Source of the DNA: Rhizobacter sp. AJA081-3
Lineage (GTDB): Bacteria; Pseudomonadota; Gammaproteobacteria; Burkholderiales; Burkholderiaceae_C
Direction: 5' to 3'
Assembly (NCBI RefSeq): GCF_017795745.1
Contig: NZ_CP059067.1
Coordinates: forward strand, 1,054,001-1,118,000
DNA length: 64,000 nucleotides
This document shows, one piece after another, positions 34,735 through 44,510 of the stretch (position 1 is its first letter; every line of letters starts with the position of its first letter). The notes under the pieces are model-generated. The model was given only the letters and a program-made list of their open reading frames with translations. It had not been told where the DNA came from and did not search any database. The translations under genes and the position numbers were made by a program.

Positions 34735-36569
34735 ACCTGGCCACGGGAGGGGCCGCGGCCGAGGCGGCCCCGGCGGCCGAGCCTGCGTCGCGCCACTCGG
34801 CGCTCGGCGAGGAGGTGCTCGCCGTCTACGCCTACACCCCGGCCACGCTGGCCGGGCTGGCCGCGGGCTTCTTCATGCTCGCCACGCTGTTCTGGCCCTC
34901 GACGCCGTCGGCGCTGATGTTCCCGTGGATGGCCTTGTTCGTCGGCCTGTGGTTCGTGCGCATCGTGATCGCACGGCGCTTCCAGTCCGCGGTGAAGCGA
35001 CACGAAGTCGAGCTCGACTGGGGCCGCTGGCGCCTGTACTGGAACGTGCTGACGCTGTGCTCGGCCGGCGCCTGGGGCCTGTCGGGCTGGCTGTTCTTCA
35101 CGCGCGGTCTTGGGATCCAGCAGACCGGCCTGATCCTCGTCATCTACACCTTCTGCATCGCCGTGGTGCCGGTGCTGGCCAACCAGCCGCGCATGTTCCT
35201 GGCCTACGTGATGCTGTGCTTCGGGCCGCTGATCGTGCGCATCGCCACCGGCGGCGACGCGTACAGCTACCAGCTGGCCGGCATGCTGCTGATCATCATC
35301 ACGCTGACCACGGTGCTGGCGCGCAACTACCGGCAGGCCCTGGCACGCGTCATCGAGCTCAAGCTGCGCGCCGATGACCTGCTCGTGCAGTTGCGCGTCG
35401 AGAAGCAGGCCGCGGAGGCCGCGCGCCACGAGGCCGAAGTGGCCAACCGCGCGAAGACGCAGTTCTTCACCGCCGCCAGCCACGACCTGCGCCAGCCGCT
35501 GCACGCCATGGGCCTGTTCGCCGAGGCGCTGCGCCAGCGCGTGCACGAGCCCGAGGTGGCGCAGCTGGTGAACAGCATCAATGCCTCGGTCGACGCGTTG
35601 GAGGGCCTCTTCTCCGAACTGCTGGACATCACCCGCATCGACAACGGCGGCGTCGAGGTGCATCCGCAGTCGTTCGAGGTGGGCGACATCCTGCGCAAGC
35701 TGCGCCTGCACTTCGAGCCGACGGCGTTCGAGAAGGGCCTCGCGCTGCGCCTGAGGGGCTGGGCCCGCGTGGTGCATGCCGATCCGCTGCTGGTCGAGCG
35801 CATCCTGCGCAACCTGGTGAGCAACGCGATCCGCTACACCAACGACGGCGGCGTGCTGGTCGGGGCGCGCCTGCGTGGCGACAAGGTCCTGCTGCAGGTC
35901 TGGGACTCGGGCCTGGGCATCCGTGCCGAGGAGCAGGCCAAGGTCTTCGAGGAGTTCTACCAGGTGCCCAACACGCCGGCGGTGGCGCCGCACCAGCGCA
36001 AGGGCCTGGGCCTGGGCCTGGCGATCGTCAAGCGCCTGGCCGACCTGATGGGGGCGCCGATCACGCTGCGCTCGCAAGCCGGCCGCGGCACCGTCTTCAC
36101 GCTCGAACTGCCGGTGGGGAGCAGGCCGCGGCAGCAGGCGGCCATGCCGAGCACCAAGGGGCCGCTCGGGCTGACGCTCGACGGCCGGCTGATCGTGGTG
36201 GTGGAAGACGAGCCCGCGGTGCGCAGCGGCCTCGAGGTGTTGATGCAGGGCTGGGGCGCGCAGGTCGTGTCGTTCGACAGCGTCGCCGAGTCGGCCGCCT
36301 GGGCTGCGGCCGCCGATGTGCAGCAGGTGCGGCCGGACCTGCTCATCGTCGACTATCGGCTGGAGAACGGGCGAAACGGCGTCGACGCCATCAAGCTGCT
36401 GCGTGAGCGCTTCGGCGCCGCCACGCCGGCCATCGTGGTGACCGGCAGCACCATGAGCACGCTCGACAAGGAAGCGCAGGAGAAGGATTTCCACCTGCTG
36501 CTCAAGCCGGTGGTGCCCAACAAGCTGCGCGCGATGATCGCGTTCAAGCTGAACGTCAAGTCCGCCTGA
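34713..36569 (+). CDS. membrane hybrid sensor histidine kinase
   Basis: A 618-aa kinase: Ala-rich N-terminus, six or so helices (about 45-205) with no large periplasmic loop, coiled coil (210-250), HisKA with His257 (TAASHDLRQPLHAM), HATPase (N box ILRNLVSNAIRYT, G boxes DSGLGI and GLGLGLAI) and a C-terminal receiver with Asp in LLIVDYRLENG. The DLRQPLHA form of the H box and this layout are common in betaproteobacterial kinases paired with LuxR regulators. A GTG at 34731 (GTGA overlap with the regulator stop) is an alternative start. Signal unknown. Confidence 0.88.
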   Translation: MAQSDAVNLATGGAAAEAAPAAEPASRHSALGEEVLAVYAYTPATLAGLAAGFFMLATLFWPSTPSALMFPWMALFVGLWFVRIVIARRFQSAVKRHEVELDWGRWRLYWNVLTLCSAGAWGLSGWLFFTRGLGIQQTGLILVIYTFCIAVVPVLANQPRMFLAYVMLCFGPLIVRIATGGDAYSYQLAGMLLIIITLTTVLARNYRQALARVIELKLRADDLLVQLRVEKQAAEAARHEAEVANRAKTQFFTAASHDLRQPLHAMGLFAEALRQRVHEPEVAQLVNSINASVDALEGLFSELLDITRIDNGGVEVHPQSFEVGDILRKLRLHFEPTAFEKGLALRLRGWARVVHADPLLVERILRNLVSNAIRYTNDGGVLVGARLRGDKVLLQVWDSGLGIRAEEQAKVFEEFYQVPNTPAVAPHQRKGLGLGLAIVKRLADLMGAPITLRSQAGRGTVFTLELPVGSRPRQQAAMPSTKGPLGLTLDGRLIVVVEDEPAVRSGLEVLMQGWGAQVVSFDSVAESAAWAAAADVQQVRPDLLIVDYRLENGRNGVDAIKLLRERFGAATPAIVVTGSTMSTLDKEAQEKDFHLLLKPVVPNKLRAMIAFKLNVKSA

Positions 36570-36576
36570 TGTGCGA

Positions 36577-36648
36577 CTCGCCGGGCGCCGGGCCGCCCCA
36601 AGCCCGGCGAGCAACCCGCCCGGCGGATGGCGCCGGTACCCCGGCGCC
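36577..36648. terminator. two hairpins between convergent genes
   Basis: CTCGCCGGGC (36577-36586) pairs exactly with GCCCGGCGAG (36602-36611) across a 15-nt loop. GGCGCCGG (36629-36636) pairs with CCGGCGCC (36641-36648) across TACC. Both stems are symmetric and lie between the hybrid kinase and scpA, so they may act as a bidirectional terminator. T-tracts are absent, so this is tentative. Confidence 0.45.
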
Positions 36649-36659
36649 GGGTGCTTGAT

Positions 36660-37526
36660 TCAGGCCGGTGCGTAGGCCAGCCGCACGTAGATCGGCGCGA
36701 AGGCCTCGGCCTGGGTGATCTCGAGCAGCCGCTCGCGCGCCAGCTCGAGCATGGCGATGAAGGTCACCACCAGCACCTGCGGGCCGTGGCCGGTGTCGAA
36801 CAGGTCCTCGAACAGCGCGAAGCGCCGGCCCTGCAGGCGGCGCAGCACGATGCTCATGTGCTCGCGCACGCTGAGCTGCTCGCGGGTGATGGTGTGGTGC
36901 TGGTTCAGCCTGGCGCGCTTGAGGATGTCTGCCCAGGCGGCGCGCAGTTCGTCGGGGTCGACGTCGGGGAAGCGCGGCGCGAGCGACTGCTCGATCGTCA
37001 CCTGCGCGCGCAGGAAGTCGCGGCCCAGCAGCGGCAGGGAATCGATCTTCGCGGCCGCGAGCTTCATCTGCTCGTACTCGATCAGGCGGCGCACCAGTTC
37101 GGCACGCGGATCCTCGGGCTCCTGGCCGTCCACGCTCTTCTTCGGCGGCAGCAGCATGCGCGACTTGATCTCGATGAGCATCGCCGCCATCAGCAGGTAC
37201 TCGCTGGCCAGCTCGAGATTCGTCTTGCGGATCTGGTCGACGTAGGCGAGGTACTGGCGCGTCACGTCGGCCAGCGGGATGTCGAGGATGTTGAAGTTCT
37301 GCTTGCGGATCAGGTAGAGCAGCAGGTCCAGCGGGCCCTCGAAGGCCTCGAGGAACACCTCCAGCGCATCCGGCGGGATGTACAGGTCGGTGGGCATCGC
37401 GAACAGCGGCTCGCCGTACAGGCGCGCCACCGCCACGGCATCGACCACGGCCGGCGGCAGCGCCTGCGCGTCGGGCGAGGGCGCAGGCATCACGGGCACC
37501 TCGGGTGCCAGGGCGTGCTGGCTCAC
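36660..37526 (-). CDS. scpA: segregation and condensation protein A
   Basis: A 288-aa ScpA kleisin, partner of SMC and ScpB in chromosome compaction. Family blocks are FEGPLDLLLYLIRKQNFNIL (about 66-85), ASEYLLMAAMLIEIKSRMLL and the C-terminal winged-helix VVTFIAMLELARERLLEI. The GTG start at 37526 overlaps the DUF3460 stop (GTGA), which suggests coupling; an ATG at 37490 is an alternative. No scpB or smc lies in the window. Confidence 0.92.
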   Translation of the reverse strand: MSQHALAPEVPVMPAPSPDAQALPPAVVDAVAVARLYGEPLFAMPTDLYIPPDALEVFLEAFEGPLDLLLYLIRKQNFNILDIPLADVTRQYLAYVDQIRKTNLELASEYLLMAAMLIEIKSRMLLPPKKSVDGQEPEDPRAELVRRLIEYEQMKLAAAKIDSLPLLGRDFLRAQVTIEQSLAPRFPDVDPDELRAAWADILKRARLNQHHTITREQLSVREHMSIVLRRLQGRRFALFEDLFDTGHGPQVLVVTFIAMLELARERLLEITQAEAFAPIYVRLAYAPA

Positions 37527-37726
37527 TCCGCCTTGGTCTGGTAGACGTAGGGCTGCTGCGGGACGCGGGCGTCCTGGTAGTCGGCCTGCGCCGCGCGGTC
37601 GATGCGCTTGTCCCACAGCAGGGCGCGGCCGGCGCGTTGCTCGTCTTCGAGCGTGGGCCGTGCGGCCTTGAGCTGCTCGATGAAGCTGGTGACGTCGGAG
37701 GTGTAGGGTTTCCAGAACAGCGGCAT
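37523..37726 (-). CDS. DUF3460 family protein
   Basis: A 67-aa protein starting MPLFWKPYTSDVTSFIEQLK, the conserved N-terminus of DUF3460, a small betaproteobacterial family found beside scpA and of unknown function. It ends PQQPYVYQTKAE. Its stop overlaps the GTG start of scpA. Confidence 0.88.
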   Translation of the reverse strand: MPLFWKPYTSDVTSFIEQLKAARPTLEDEQRAGRALLWDKRIDRAAQADYQDARVPQQPYVYQTKAE

Positions 37727-37804
37727 GGCGCGGGTGCTGCAGCCCTGTCGAGGGTGCCGGCACGAAGTTGAACTAGCCATTTTACCGGCAGCGGTGAAGG
37801 CCCC

Positions 37805-38476
37805 CTAGGCTTCGACCCGGCGCAGCCCCTGCGCACCCTCGAGGAAGCGGTGCGGTTCGCCCAACAGCCAGCGGGCCAGCTCGTCCAGGCGGGTCGAGCC
37901 CACCTCGAGCGCCGAGAATTCCGCCGTCACCGTCTCGAAGCCGTCGAAGTTGACGAACTTGAAGTGCAGCCGGCCGCGGTCGTGTTCGGGCGTGACATGC
38001 ACGCCCAGCACGAAATCGACCGCCAGCTCGTAGCGCATCTCCTGCAGCTTGCCGTTGTCGGGGTTGCGCACGGCCTGCGAATGCACCGGCGCGCCGCTCT
38101 GGCGGATGCGCGACTCGATCTGCTCGATGTCTGGCAGGAAGTCCTTCACCAGCGCGAGCTTCTGGCCGTTCCGCAGCCGGGCATGCAGCGCGATGTGGTC
38201 GTAGACGTCGTTGCCGCGCAGCTTCTTGCGCCGCGCGTCGACCTTCATCCCGGTCAGCGGCAGCTGGTCGAACGAGGTGCGCCGGTCGAGCACGTAGCGC
38301 ACCTTGGACACCGGCTTGAGCACCTCCAGCTGGCGCAGCAGCGTATCGAAGTAGGTGAACACCGTCTTGCACGCGGATTCGGCCAGCAGCGTGTTTCGCT
38401 CCAGCGCCGCCACGTCGACGGTCTGTTCGGCCTTGACAGCTTCGGCCTGGCGTTTGAGGTCGTCGAGAAAGCCCAC
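37805..38476 (-). CDS. conserved hypothetical protein, 223 aa
   Basis: I do not recognise a named family. The protein is soluble, starts with a helical segment (MGFLDDLKRQAEAVKAEQ) and continues as mixed alpha/beta with KVRYVLDRRTSFDQLPLTG, FKFVNFDGFETVTAEFSALEV and WLLGEPHRFL. The type is familiar from other Burkholderiales genomes. It is divergent from the CYTH-CHAD gene and 78 bp upstream of DUF3460. Confidence 0.75.
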   Translation of the reverse strand: MGFLDDLKRQAEAVKAEQTVDVAALERNTLLAESACKTVFTYFDTLLRQLEVLKPVSKVRYVLDRRTSFDQLPLTGMKVDARRKKLRGNDVYDHIALHARLRNGQKLALVKDFLPDIEQIESRIRQSGAPVHSQAVRNPDNGKLQEMRYELAVDFVLGVHVTPEHDRGRLHFKFVNFDGFETVTAEFSALEVGSTRLDELARWLLGEPHRFLEGAQGLRRVEA

Positions 38477-38570
38477 GGCGTCGAGAATCAGTCGGGATGC
38501 GGCAAGGATATCGCAGCGCCCGGGCGGGGTGTTTCATCAAACCCAGGGGGGTGCTCTGTCACGATGCGGC

Positions 38571-40076
38571 ATGACCGAAATCGAGCTGAAGTTCCAGGTG
38601 CCCGCCGAAAGACGCGCGGCCGTGGCGGCGGCGGTGGCCGGCCGCTCCGGCGCCGGGCAGGTGCAGCGCCTGCAGGCGGCCTACCACGACACCGCCGAGC
38701 GCACCCTGGCGAACGCCGGCGTGGCGCTGCGGCTGCGTCGCGAGGGTCCACGCTGGGTGCAGACGCTCAAGGCCAGCGGCGGCGATGCCATGACCCGGCT
38801 GGAGCACAACGTCGTGCGGCCGGGGCGGACAGCTGCCGCGCCGCCACTGGACGTGGCACTGCATGCCGGTACGCCCGCCGGTGCGCGCCTGGCCGAGGTG
38901 CTCTCGGGCGCAGCCGATCCGGTGCTGGCCTGCCAGTTCCGCACCGACATCCGCCGCCTGTCGCGCCAGGTGCGCACGCATGGTGCGGTGGTGGAGCTGG
39001 CCTTCGACACGGGAAGCGTGCAGGCCGAAACGCAGTCGCGGCCGCTGTGCGAACTCGAGATCGAACTGCTGCGCGGCGCCCCCGACGCGCTGCTGGCCTG
39101 TGCGCGGCAATGGGTGGCCCGCCACGGCCTGTGGCTGGACACGCGCAGCAAGGCCGAGCGTGGCGATCTGCTGGCGCGTGGCCTGCCGTACACGCCCGCG
39201 CGCAAGGCGGTCGCCGTGCGTCTGTCCGCCGACATGCCGGCCGCAGCGGCGCGGCGTGCCGTGTTGCAGGCCTGCGCGCAGCAGGTGCTGCCCAATGCGA
39301 GCCAGGTCGCCAGCGGCATCTTCGGCGACGAACATCTGCACCAGCTGCGTGTCGGGCTGCGCCGGCTGCGCGCGGCGCTGGCGCTGTTCGACGGCGCCAC
39401 CGATACCGAGGCCGAAGCGTCGCCGCTGGCGGCTGCCAGCGCGGCACTGTTCCGCGAGCTCGGCGCCGCTCGCGACCAGGCCGCCATCGGTGCGCCGCTG
39501 CGCGCGCAGCTCGAGCAGGCGATCGCGTCCGCCGGCCTGGCACTGGTCGCACCGAGCCTGCCGCAGGGTAACGGCGCCGATCCGGCCCGGGTGCTGCGCA
39601 GCGCTGCGGCACAGGCCATGCTGCTCGACCTGCTGAATGCGACGCTGCCGACGAAGACGGCGCAGGATGCCGCAGACGATTCGCCGCTGGCGGCGCTGCT
39701 CGCTTCGCGCCTGGAGCGCTGGCATCGGCAGGTCAAGCGTGACGTGCGCGCCTTCGCCGGACTCGACGATGCGGCGCGCCATCGCCTGCGCAAGCGCGTC
39801 AAGCGGCTGCGTTATGCGCTCGAATTCACCCAGGCCCTGTTCGGCCGGAAGAAGCTGGCGCGCTACCTGCGTGCGCTGAGCGACCTGCAGGACCGGCTCG
39901 GCGCGCTCAACGACGTGGGTGTGGCGATCACGGCCTTTCGCAGCGCGTCACCCGCCGACGCGGCGGTGGCTTTCGCGCTGGGCTGGCTTGTGGCGCGCCG
40001 CGAGGCACTGGCCGCGGCGTGTGCCCCCGAGCTTGAAGCGTTCACCCGTGCCAGGCGACCATGGAAGTCGCAGTAG
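38571..40076 (+). CDS. CYTH and CHAD domain protein (YgiF-like triphosphatase)
   Basis: A 501-aa cytosolic protein. The N-terminal CYTH domain carries the ExExK motif in TEIELKF (Glu3, Glu5, Lys7) and further basic strand residues (ALRLRREG). The C-terminal CHAD domain (about 220-500) has HQLRVGLRRLRAAL and HRLRKRVKRLRYALEF, the helical Arg/His motifs that bind polyphosphate. Members hydrolyse inorganic triphosphate and bind polyphosphate granules. ATG 38571 puts the motif at the extreme N-terminus, as in the family. Confidence 0.9.
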   Translation: MTEIELKFQVPAERRAAVAAAVAGRSGAGQVQRLQAAYHDTAERTLANAGVALRLRREGPRWVQTLKASGGDAMTRLEHNVVRPGRTAAAPPLDVALHAGTPAGARLAEVLSGAADPVLACQFRTDIRRLSRQVRTHGAVVELAFDTGSVQAETQSRPLCELEIELLRGAPDALLACARQWVARHGLWLDTRSKAERGDLLARGLPYTPARKAVAVRLSADMPAAAARRAVLQACAQQVLPNASQVASGIFGDEHLHQLRVGLRRLRAALALFDGATDTEAEASPLAAASAALFRELGAARDQAAIGAPLRAQLEQAIASAGLALVAPSLPQGNGADPARVLRSAAAQAMLLDLLNATLPTKTAQDAADDSPLAALLASRLERWHRQVKRDVRAFAGLDDAARHRLRKRVKRLRYALEFTQALFGRKKLARYLRALSDLQDRLGALNDVGVAITAFRSASPADAAVAFALGWLVARREALAAACAPELEAFTRARRPWKSQ

Positions 40077-40116
40077 GCGCAGATGCAACCCGCAGTGACG
40101 CGCCTGCGACCGGGCT

Positions 40117-42162
40117 TCAGCGCACGCGCAGTCCGGGAGTCGCGCCCGGCCACGGCTCGAGCACGTACAGGCCCGGGTTGGCTTTCTCGTCGGCATGGCT
40201 GGCGGCCAGCACCATGCCCTCACTGACGCCGAACTTCATCTTGCGCGGCGCGAGGTTGGCCACCATCACGGTGAACTTGCCGATCAGCTGCTCCGGCTGG
40301 TAGGCCGACTTGATGCCGCTGAACACGTTGCGGGTGCGGCCTTCACCGACGTCCAGCGTCAGGCGCAGCAGCTTGTCGCTGCCCTCGACATGCTCGCAGT
40401 TGACGATCTTCGCGATGCGCAGGTCGATCTTCGCGAAGTCGTCGACCTTGATCTCGTCGGCCAGCGGCTCGCCGCCGGGCGGCGGCAATTCGATCACCGG
40501 CGGCTCGAAGAGCTTGTCGAGCAGTGCCGGGTCGACCCGCTGCATCAGGTGCTTGTACTCGCCGATGACATGGGCGCCGAGCGCGCGCGAGGCGTCGGCG
40601 AAGTCCATCGGCGCCACGTTCAGGAAAGCTTCGACCTGCGCCGCCAGCGCCGGCAGCACCGGCTTGAGGTAGATCGTCAGCACGCGGAAGGCTTCGATGC
40701 ACACCGTGCAGACGTCGTGCAGCACCGCGTCGCGGCCGGCCTGCTTGGCCAGTTCCCAGGGCTTGTTGGCATCGACGTACTCGTTGACGCGGTCGGCCAG
40801 CAGCATGGTCTCGCGCAGTGCCTTGCCGAACTCGCGCTCCTCGTACAGGCGCTCGATCTCGGCGCGGTGGGCGCGCAGGCCGTCGAGCAGGGTGCGGCCT
40901 TCCACGCCGATGTCCGCCGACAGCTTGCCGGCGAAGCGCTTGGCGAGGAAGCCGGCCGAGCGGCTGGCGATGTTGATGTACTTGCCGACCAGGTCGCTGT
41001 TGACGCGGGCGACAAAGTCGTCCGGGTTGAAGTCGATGTCCTCGACCTTCGCGTTGAGCTTGGCGGCGATGTAGTAGCGCAGCCATTCGGCGTTCAGGCC
41101 GAGCTCGAGGTACTTCAGCGGCGAGATGCCGGTGCCGCGGCTCTTGCTCATCTTCTCGCCGCCATTGACGGTGATGAAGCCGTGCACGAACACCTTGTCG
41201 GGCGCCTTGCGGCCGCTGAAGTGCAGCATCGCCGGCCAGAACAGGGTGTGGAAGTAGGTGATGTCCTTGCCGATGAAGTGGATCTGCTCCAGCGTCGGGT
41301 CGGCCATCAGCGCGTCGTAGTCGCGGCCGGTCTTCGCGCAGTAGTTCTTCAGCGACGCGAGGTAGCCCACCGGTGCGTCGAGCCAGACGTAGAAGTACTT
41401 GTCCTCGGTGTCGGGGATGCGGATGCCGAAGTAGGGCGCGTCGCGGCTGATGTCCCAGTCCGCCAGGCTGACGTGGCCCTGTTCGTCGGTGGCGAACCAC
41501 TCGCGGATCTTGTTCAGCACCTCGCTCTGCAGCCGCCCGGGCTCCTGCGTCCACTGCTGCAGGAAGTCGATGCAGCGCTGCGAGGAGAGCTGGAAGAAGT
41601 GGTGCTCGCTGCTCTTCATCACCGGCGTCGCGCCGGTCAGCGTCGAGTACGGGTTCTTCAGGTCGGTGGGCGTGTAGACCGCGCCGCACACTTCGCAGGA
41701 GTCGCCGTACTGGTCTTTCGCGCCGCACTTCGGGCACTCGCCCTTGATGTAGCGGTCGGGCAGGAACATGCCCTTGACCGGGTCGTAGAACTGCTCGATC
41801 GAACGCACGGCGATCAGGCCCTGGCGGCGCAGCTTCAGGTAGATGTCCTGCGCGAACTCGTGGTTCTCGGGCCCGTCGGTGGAGTGCCAGTTGTCGAAGG
41901 CGATGTGGAAGCCGTCGAGGTACTGCTTGCGGCCGGCGGCGATCTTGGCGACGAAGTCCTGCGGCGTCAGGCCCGCCTTCTCGGCGGCGATCATGATCGG
42001 CGCGCCGTGCGCGTCGTCGGCACAGACGAAGTGCACCTCGTTGCCCAGCATGCGCTGGAAGCGCACCCAGATGTCCGCCTGGATGTACTCCATCATGTGC
42101 CCGACGTGGAACGGCGCGTTGGCGTAGGGCAGGGCGGTGGTGACGAAGAGCTTGCGGGTCAT
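40117..42162 (-). CDS. metG: methionyl-tRNA synthetase
   Basis: A 681-aa class I synthetase that charges tRNA(Met). HIGH is present as PFHVGH near the N-terminus, a zinc knuckle in [20 protein letters not shown] (about 141-160), KMSKS in [10 protein letters not shown], and a C-terminal EMAP/Trbp111 tRNA-binding domain (about 580-681; [20 protein letters not shown]). Length is as usual for E. coli-type MetG. It is divergent from apbC over a 150-bp gap. Confidence 0.97.
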   Translation of the reverse strand: MTRKLFVTTALPYANAPFHVGHMMEYIQADIWVRFQRMLGNEVHFVCADDAHGAPIMIAAEKAGLTPQDFVAKIAAGRKQYLDGFHIAFDNWHSTDGPENHEFAQDIYLKLRRQGLIAVRSIEQFYDPVKGMFLPDRYIKGECPKCGAKDQYGDSCEVCGAVYTPTDLKNPYSTLTGATPVMKSSEHHFFQLSSQRCIDFLQQWTQEPGRLQSEVLNKIREWFATDEQGHVSLADWDISRDAPYFGIRIPDTEDKYFYVWLDAPVGYLASLKNYCAKTGRDYDALMADPTLEQIHFIGKDITYFHTLFWPAMLHFSGRKAPDKVFVHGFITVNGGEKMSKSRGTGISPLKYLELGLNAEWLRYYIAAKLNAKVEDIDFNPDDFVARVNSDLVGKYINIASRSAGFLAKRFAGKLSADIGVEGRTLLDGLRAHRAEIERLYEEREFGKALRETMLLADRVNEYVDANKPWELAKQAGRDAVLHDVCTVCIEAFRVLTIYLKPVLPALAAQVEAFLNVAPMDFADASRALGAHVIGEYKHLMQRVDPALLDKLFEPPVIELPPPGGEPLADEIKVDDFAKIDLRIAKIVNCEHVEGSDKLLRLTLDVGEGRTRNVFSGIKSAYQPEQLIGKFTVMVANLAPRKMKFGVSEGMVLAASHADEKANPGLYVLEPWPGATPGLRVR

Positions 42163-42181
42163 GGCGTGGGCCTGAGGCTTG

Positions 42182-42265
42182 CCCGCGAAGGCTTCGCGGG
42201 GAAACCCGCATTCTAGGAGCGGCCGGGCGGCGCTGGTCTCCATGGCGGCGTGGGGGCATGCCCCC
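42182..42265. other. inverted repeats between metG and apbC
   Basis: CCCGCGAA (42182-42189) pairs with TTCGCGGG (42193-42200), and GGGGGCATGCCCCC (42252-42265) is a perfect 14-bp palindrome. TAGACT at 42271-42276 could be the -10 box of apbC. The first hairpin would lie in the metG leader. No known riboswitch pattern is seen. Confidence 0.4.
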
Positions 42266-42312
42266 TGCGCTAGACTGCGCGCCGTCTGCCCGCCTCCTAT
42301 GCACCCCCATTC

Positions 42313-43404
42313 ATGGCCGCCACCGAATCCACCCTGCTCGAAGCCCTGAAGGGCGTGACCGACCCGAACACGGGCAAAGACTTCGTCTCGACGAAGCAGC
42401 TGAAGAACCTGAAGGTCGAGGGCGGCGACGTCTCCTTCGACGTCGAGCTCGGCTACCCCGCCAAGAGCCAGATCCCGGCGCTGCGCAAGGCGCTGATCGC
42501 CGCTGCGCGCAGCGTGGCCGGCGTCGAGAACGTCAGCGCCAACCTGGCCACCAAGGTGATCGCCCATGCCGTGCAGCGCGGCGTGCAGCTGCTGCCCAAT
42601 GTCAAGAACATCGTCGCCGTGGCCTCCGGCAAGGGCGGCGTGGGCAAGAGCACCACGGCGGTCAACCTCGCGCTGGCGCTGGCCGCCGAGGGCGCCACGG
42701 TGGGCATCCTCGACGCCGACATCTACGGCCCCAGCCTGCCGATGATGATGGGCATCGAGGGCCGCCCCGAGAGCGCCGACGGCAAGACCATGGAGCCGCT
42801 GGAGAACTACGGCGTGCAGGTCATCTCGATCGGCTTCCTGATCGAGCAGGACAACCCGATGATCTGGCGCGGCCCGATGGCCACCCAGGCGCTCGAGCAG
42901 CTGCTGCGCCAGACCAACTGGGGCAACCTCGACTACCTGATCATCGACATGCCCCCGGGCACCGGCGACATCCAGCTCACGCTGAGCCAGCGCGTGCCGC
43001 TGACCGGGGCGGTGATCGTCACCACGCCGCAGGACATCGCCCTGCTCGACGCGCGCAAGGGCATCAAGATGTTCGAGAAGGTCGGCGTGCCGATCCTGGG
43101 CATCGTCGAGAACATGGCGGTGCACGTGTGCGAGAAGTGCGGCCACATCGAGCACATCTTCGGCGAGGACGGCGGCAAGAAGATGGCTGCCGAGTACGAG
43201 ATGGACTATCTCGGCGCGCTGCCGCTGAACCTGTCGATCCGCGTGCAGACCGACGCCGGCCGGCCCACGGTGGTCAGCGACCCCGACGGCGAGATCGCCG
43301 GCCTGTACAAGAGCGTGGCGCGGCAGGTGGCGGTGAAGATCGCGCAGCGCGCGAAGGACTTCAGTGCGAAGTTCCCGACCATCTCGATCTCGAAGAACAC
43401 CTGA
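42313..43404 (+). CDS. apbC: iron-sulfur cluster carrier ApbC (Mrp)
   Basis: A 363-aa Mrp/NBP35-type ATPase: N-terminal MIP18-like domain (1-90), Walker [12 protein letters not shown] (about 103-113), [14 protein letters not shown], and the cluster-binding pair CEKC (HVCEKCGH, about 276). It transfers [4Fe-4S] clusters. The next gene starts 13 bp downstream, so it probably supplies clusters to the iron-sulfur-rich formate dehydrogenase system. Confidence 0.95.
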   Translation: MAATESTLLEALKGVTDPNTGKDFVSTKQLKNLKVEGGDVSFDVELGYPAKSQIPALRKALIAAARSVAGVENVSANLATKVIAHAVQRGVQLLPNVKNIVAVASGKGGVGKSTTAVNLALALAAEGATVGILDADIYGPSLPMMMGIEGRPESADGKTMEPLENYGVQVISIGFLIEQDNPMIWRGPMATQALEQLLRQTNWGNLDYLIIDMPPGTGDIQLTLSQRVPLTGAVIVTTPQDIALLDARKGIKMFEKVGVPILGIVENMAVHVCEKCGHIEHIFGEDGGKKMAAEYEMDYLGALPLNLSIRVQTDAGRPTVVSDPDGEIAGLYKSVARQVAVKIAQRAKDFSAKFPTISISKNT

Positions 43405-43417
43405 GAGGCCGCCGCCG

Positions 43418-43903
43418 ATGACCGAGCGCCCTGCCGTGACCGTCGCGGTCGTGATGGAGCGCGACTTCCAGCCCAACCGCTGGGAGGACTGGCGGCACCG
43501 CATCGCCGAGGTGGTGCCGATGCAGGACGCCTTCGGCGACACCGCCCGCGTGCTGCGCGACGACGGCAAGTTGCAGAGCACGCTGCACCCGGGCCTGCGC
43601 GTCGAGCTGTTCGCCGACGAGGGCGAGGGCTACTACCTCAACCTGAGCAGCGGTGCGCCGGTGTGGTTCGTCGTCTGGCGCAGCGACGACGAAGATCCGT
43701 CGCGGGCCTGGCCCGAGCAGGTGACGCTGTCGTACAACGAGGCCGGCCGCCGCCTCGACGCGCAGGAGCGCGTCGACAACGTGCCGTTGCAGCCCGAGTG
43801 GCGCGAATGGCTGCAGGCCTTCACCGACGAACACTACAAGCCCGAACCCAAGCAGCGCAAGCGCCCGGCGTCGTTCCAGGCGCCGCAGCGGCGCGGTTCG
43901 TGA
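43418..43903 (+). CDS. DUF3305 domain protein, formate dehydrogenase-associated
   Basis: A 161-aa soluble protein with the DUF3305 pattern: [41 protein letters not shown] and [13 protein letters not shown]. The family occurs beside DUF3306 and formate dehydrogenase genes; function unknown. Rich in Trp and acidic residues, with a basic C-terminal tail. Confidence 0.85.
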   Translation: MTERPAVTVAVVMERDFQPNRWEDWRHRIAEVVPMQDAFGDTARVLRDDGKLQSTLHPGLRVELFADEGEGYYLNLSSGAPVWFVVWRSDDEDPSRAWPEQVTLSYNEAGRRLDAQERVDNVPLQPEWREWLQAFTDEHYKPEPKQRKRPASFQAPQRRGS

Positions 43904-43910
43904 GGCGCTG

Positions 43911-44510
43911 ATGGCCAGCGAGGACGGCGGCTTCCTGTCGCGCTGGGCGCGGCGCAAGGCCCAGGTGCGCGAGGGGCGCGAGCCCGTTCCGACGGCGCCC
44001 GTGCCTGCACCGATCGAGGCCCCGGTGGCCGCCGCCACACCGCTCGCCACCGAGGCCCAGCTCCCGGTCGCCGGGGAGACAGCGGCCGAGCCTGCGCTCA
44101 CGCTCGACGACGTCGCCACGCTGACCGCGGAGTCCGACTTCAGCCGCTTCGTTGCCCACGACGTCGACCCGACGGTGAAGAACGCGGCGCTTAAGAAGCT
44201 CTTCACCGATCCGCACTACAACGTGATGGACGGGCTGGACACCTACATCGACGACTACGGCAAGCCCGACCCGCTGCCCGAGGGCATGCTGCGCCAGATG
44301 GTGCAGTCGCAGTTCCTCGGGCTGTTCGACGACGAGAAGAAGACGGACGAGCCGGCCGCCGCCGCGGCGGCACCGGCACCGACCGACCCGAAGGAAGACG
44401 CCCCCGATGAAGACGCTGATCTGCGACTGCAACCGCACCATGCCGCTGACGCCGGCGAGCCTGGCGCCGGTGAGCCAGGCGCTGGCGAAGACGCCGCTGG
44501 CCAGCCCTGA
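43911..44510 (+). CDS. DUF3306 domain protein, formate dehydrogenase-associated
   Basis: A 199-aa protein. FLSRWARRKAQVREG near the start and the DFSRFVAHDVDPTVKNAALKKLF core followed by the NVMDGLDTYIDDYG block are the DUF3306 signature. An Ala/Pro-rich spacer separates them. The final 34 codons, Gly/Ala/Glu/Pro-rich, overlap the polyferredoxin gene in another frame (104 bp). It works with DUF3305 in an unknown way. Confidence 0.85.
   Translation: MASEDGGFLSRWARRKAQVREGREPVPTAPVPAPIEAPVAAATPLATEAQLPVAGETAAEPALTLDDVATLTAESDFSRFVAHDVDPTVKNAALKKLFTDPHYNVMDGLDTYIDDYGKPDPLPEGMLRQMVQSQFLGLFDDEKKTDEPAAAAAAPAPTDPKEDAPDEDADLRLQPHHAADAGEPGAGEPGAGEDAAGQP

Noticed and set aside
40117-43581. A 1154-codon frame extending MetG upstream
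   Set aside because: The extra N-terminal part is antisense to apbC. MetG begins at 42162 with the usual [17 protein letters not shown] start.
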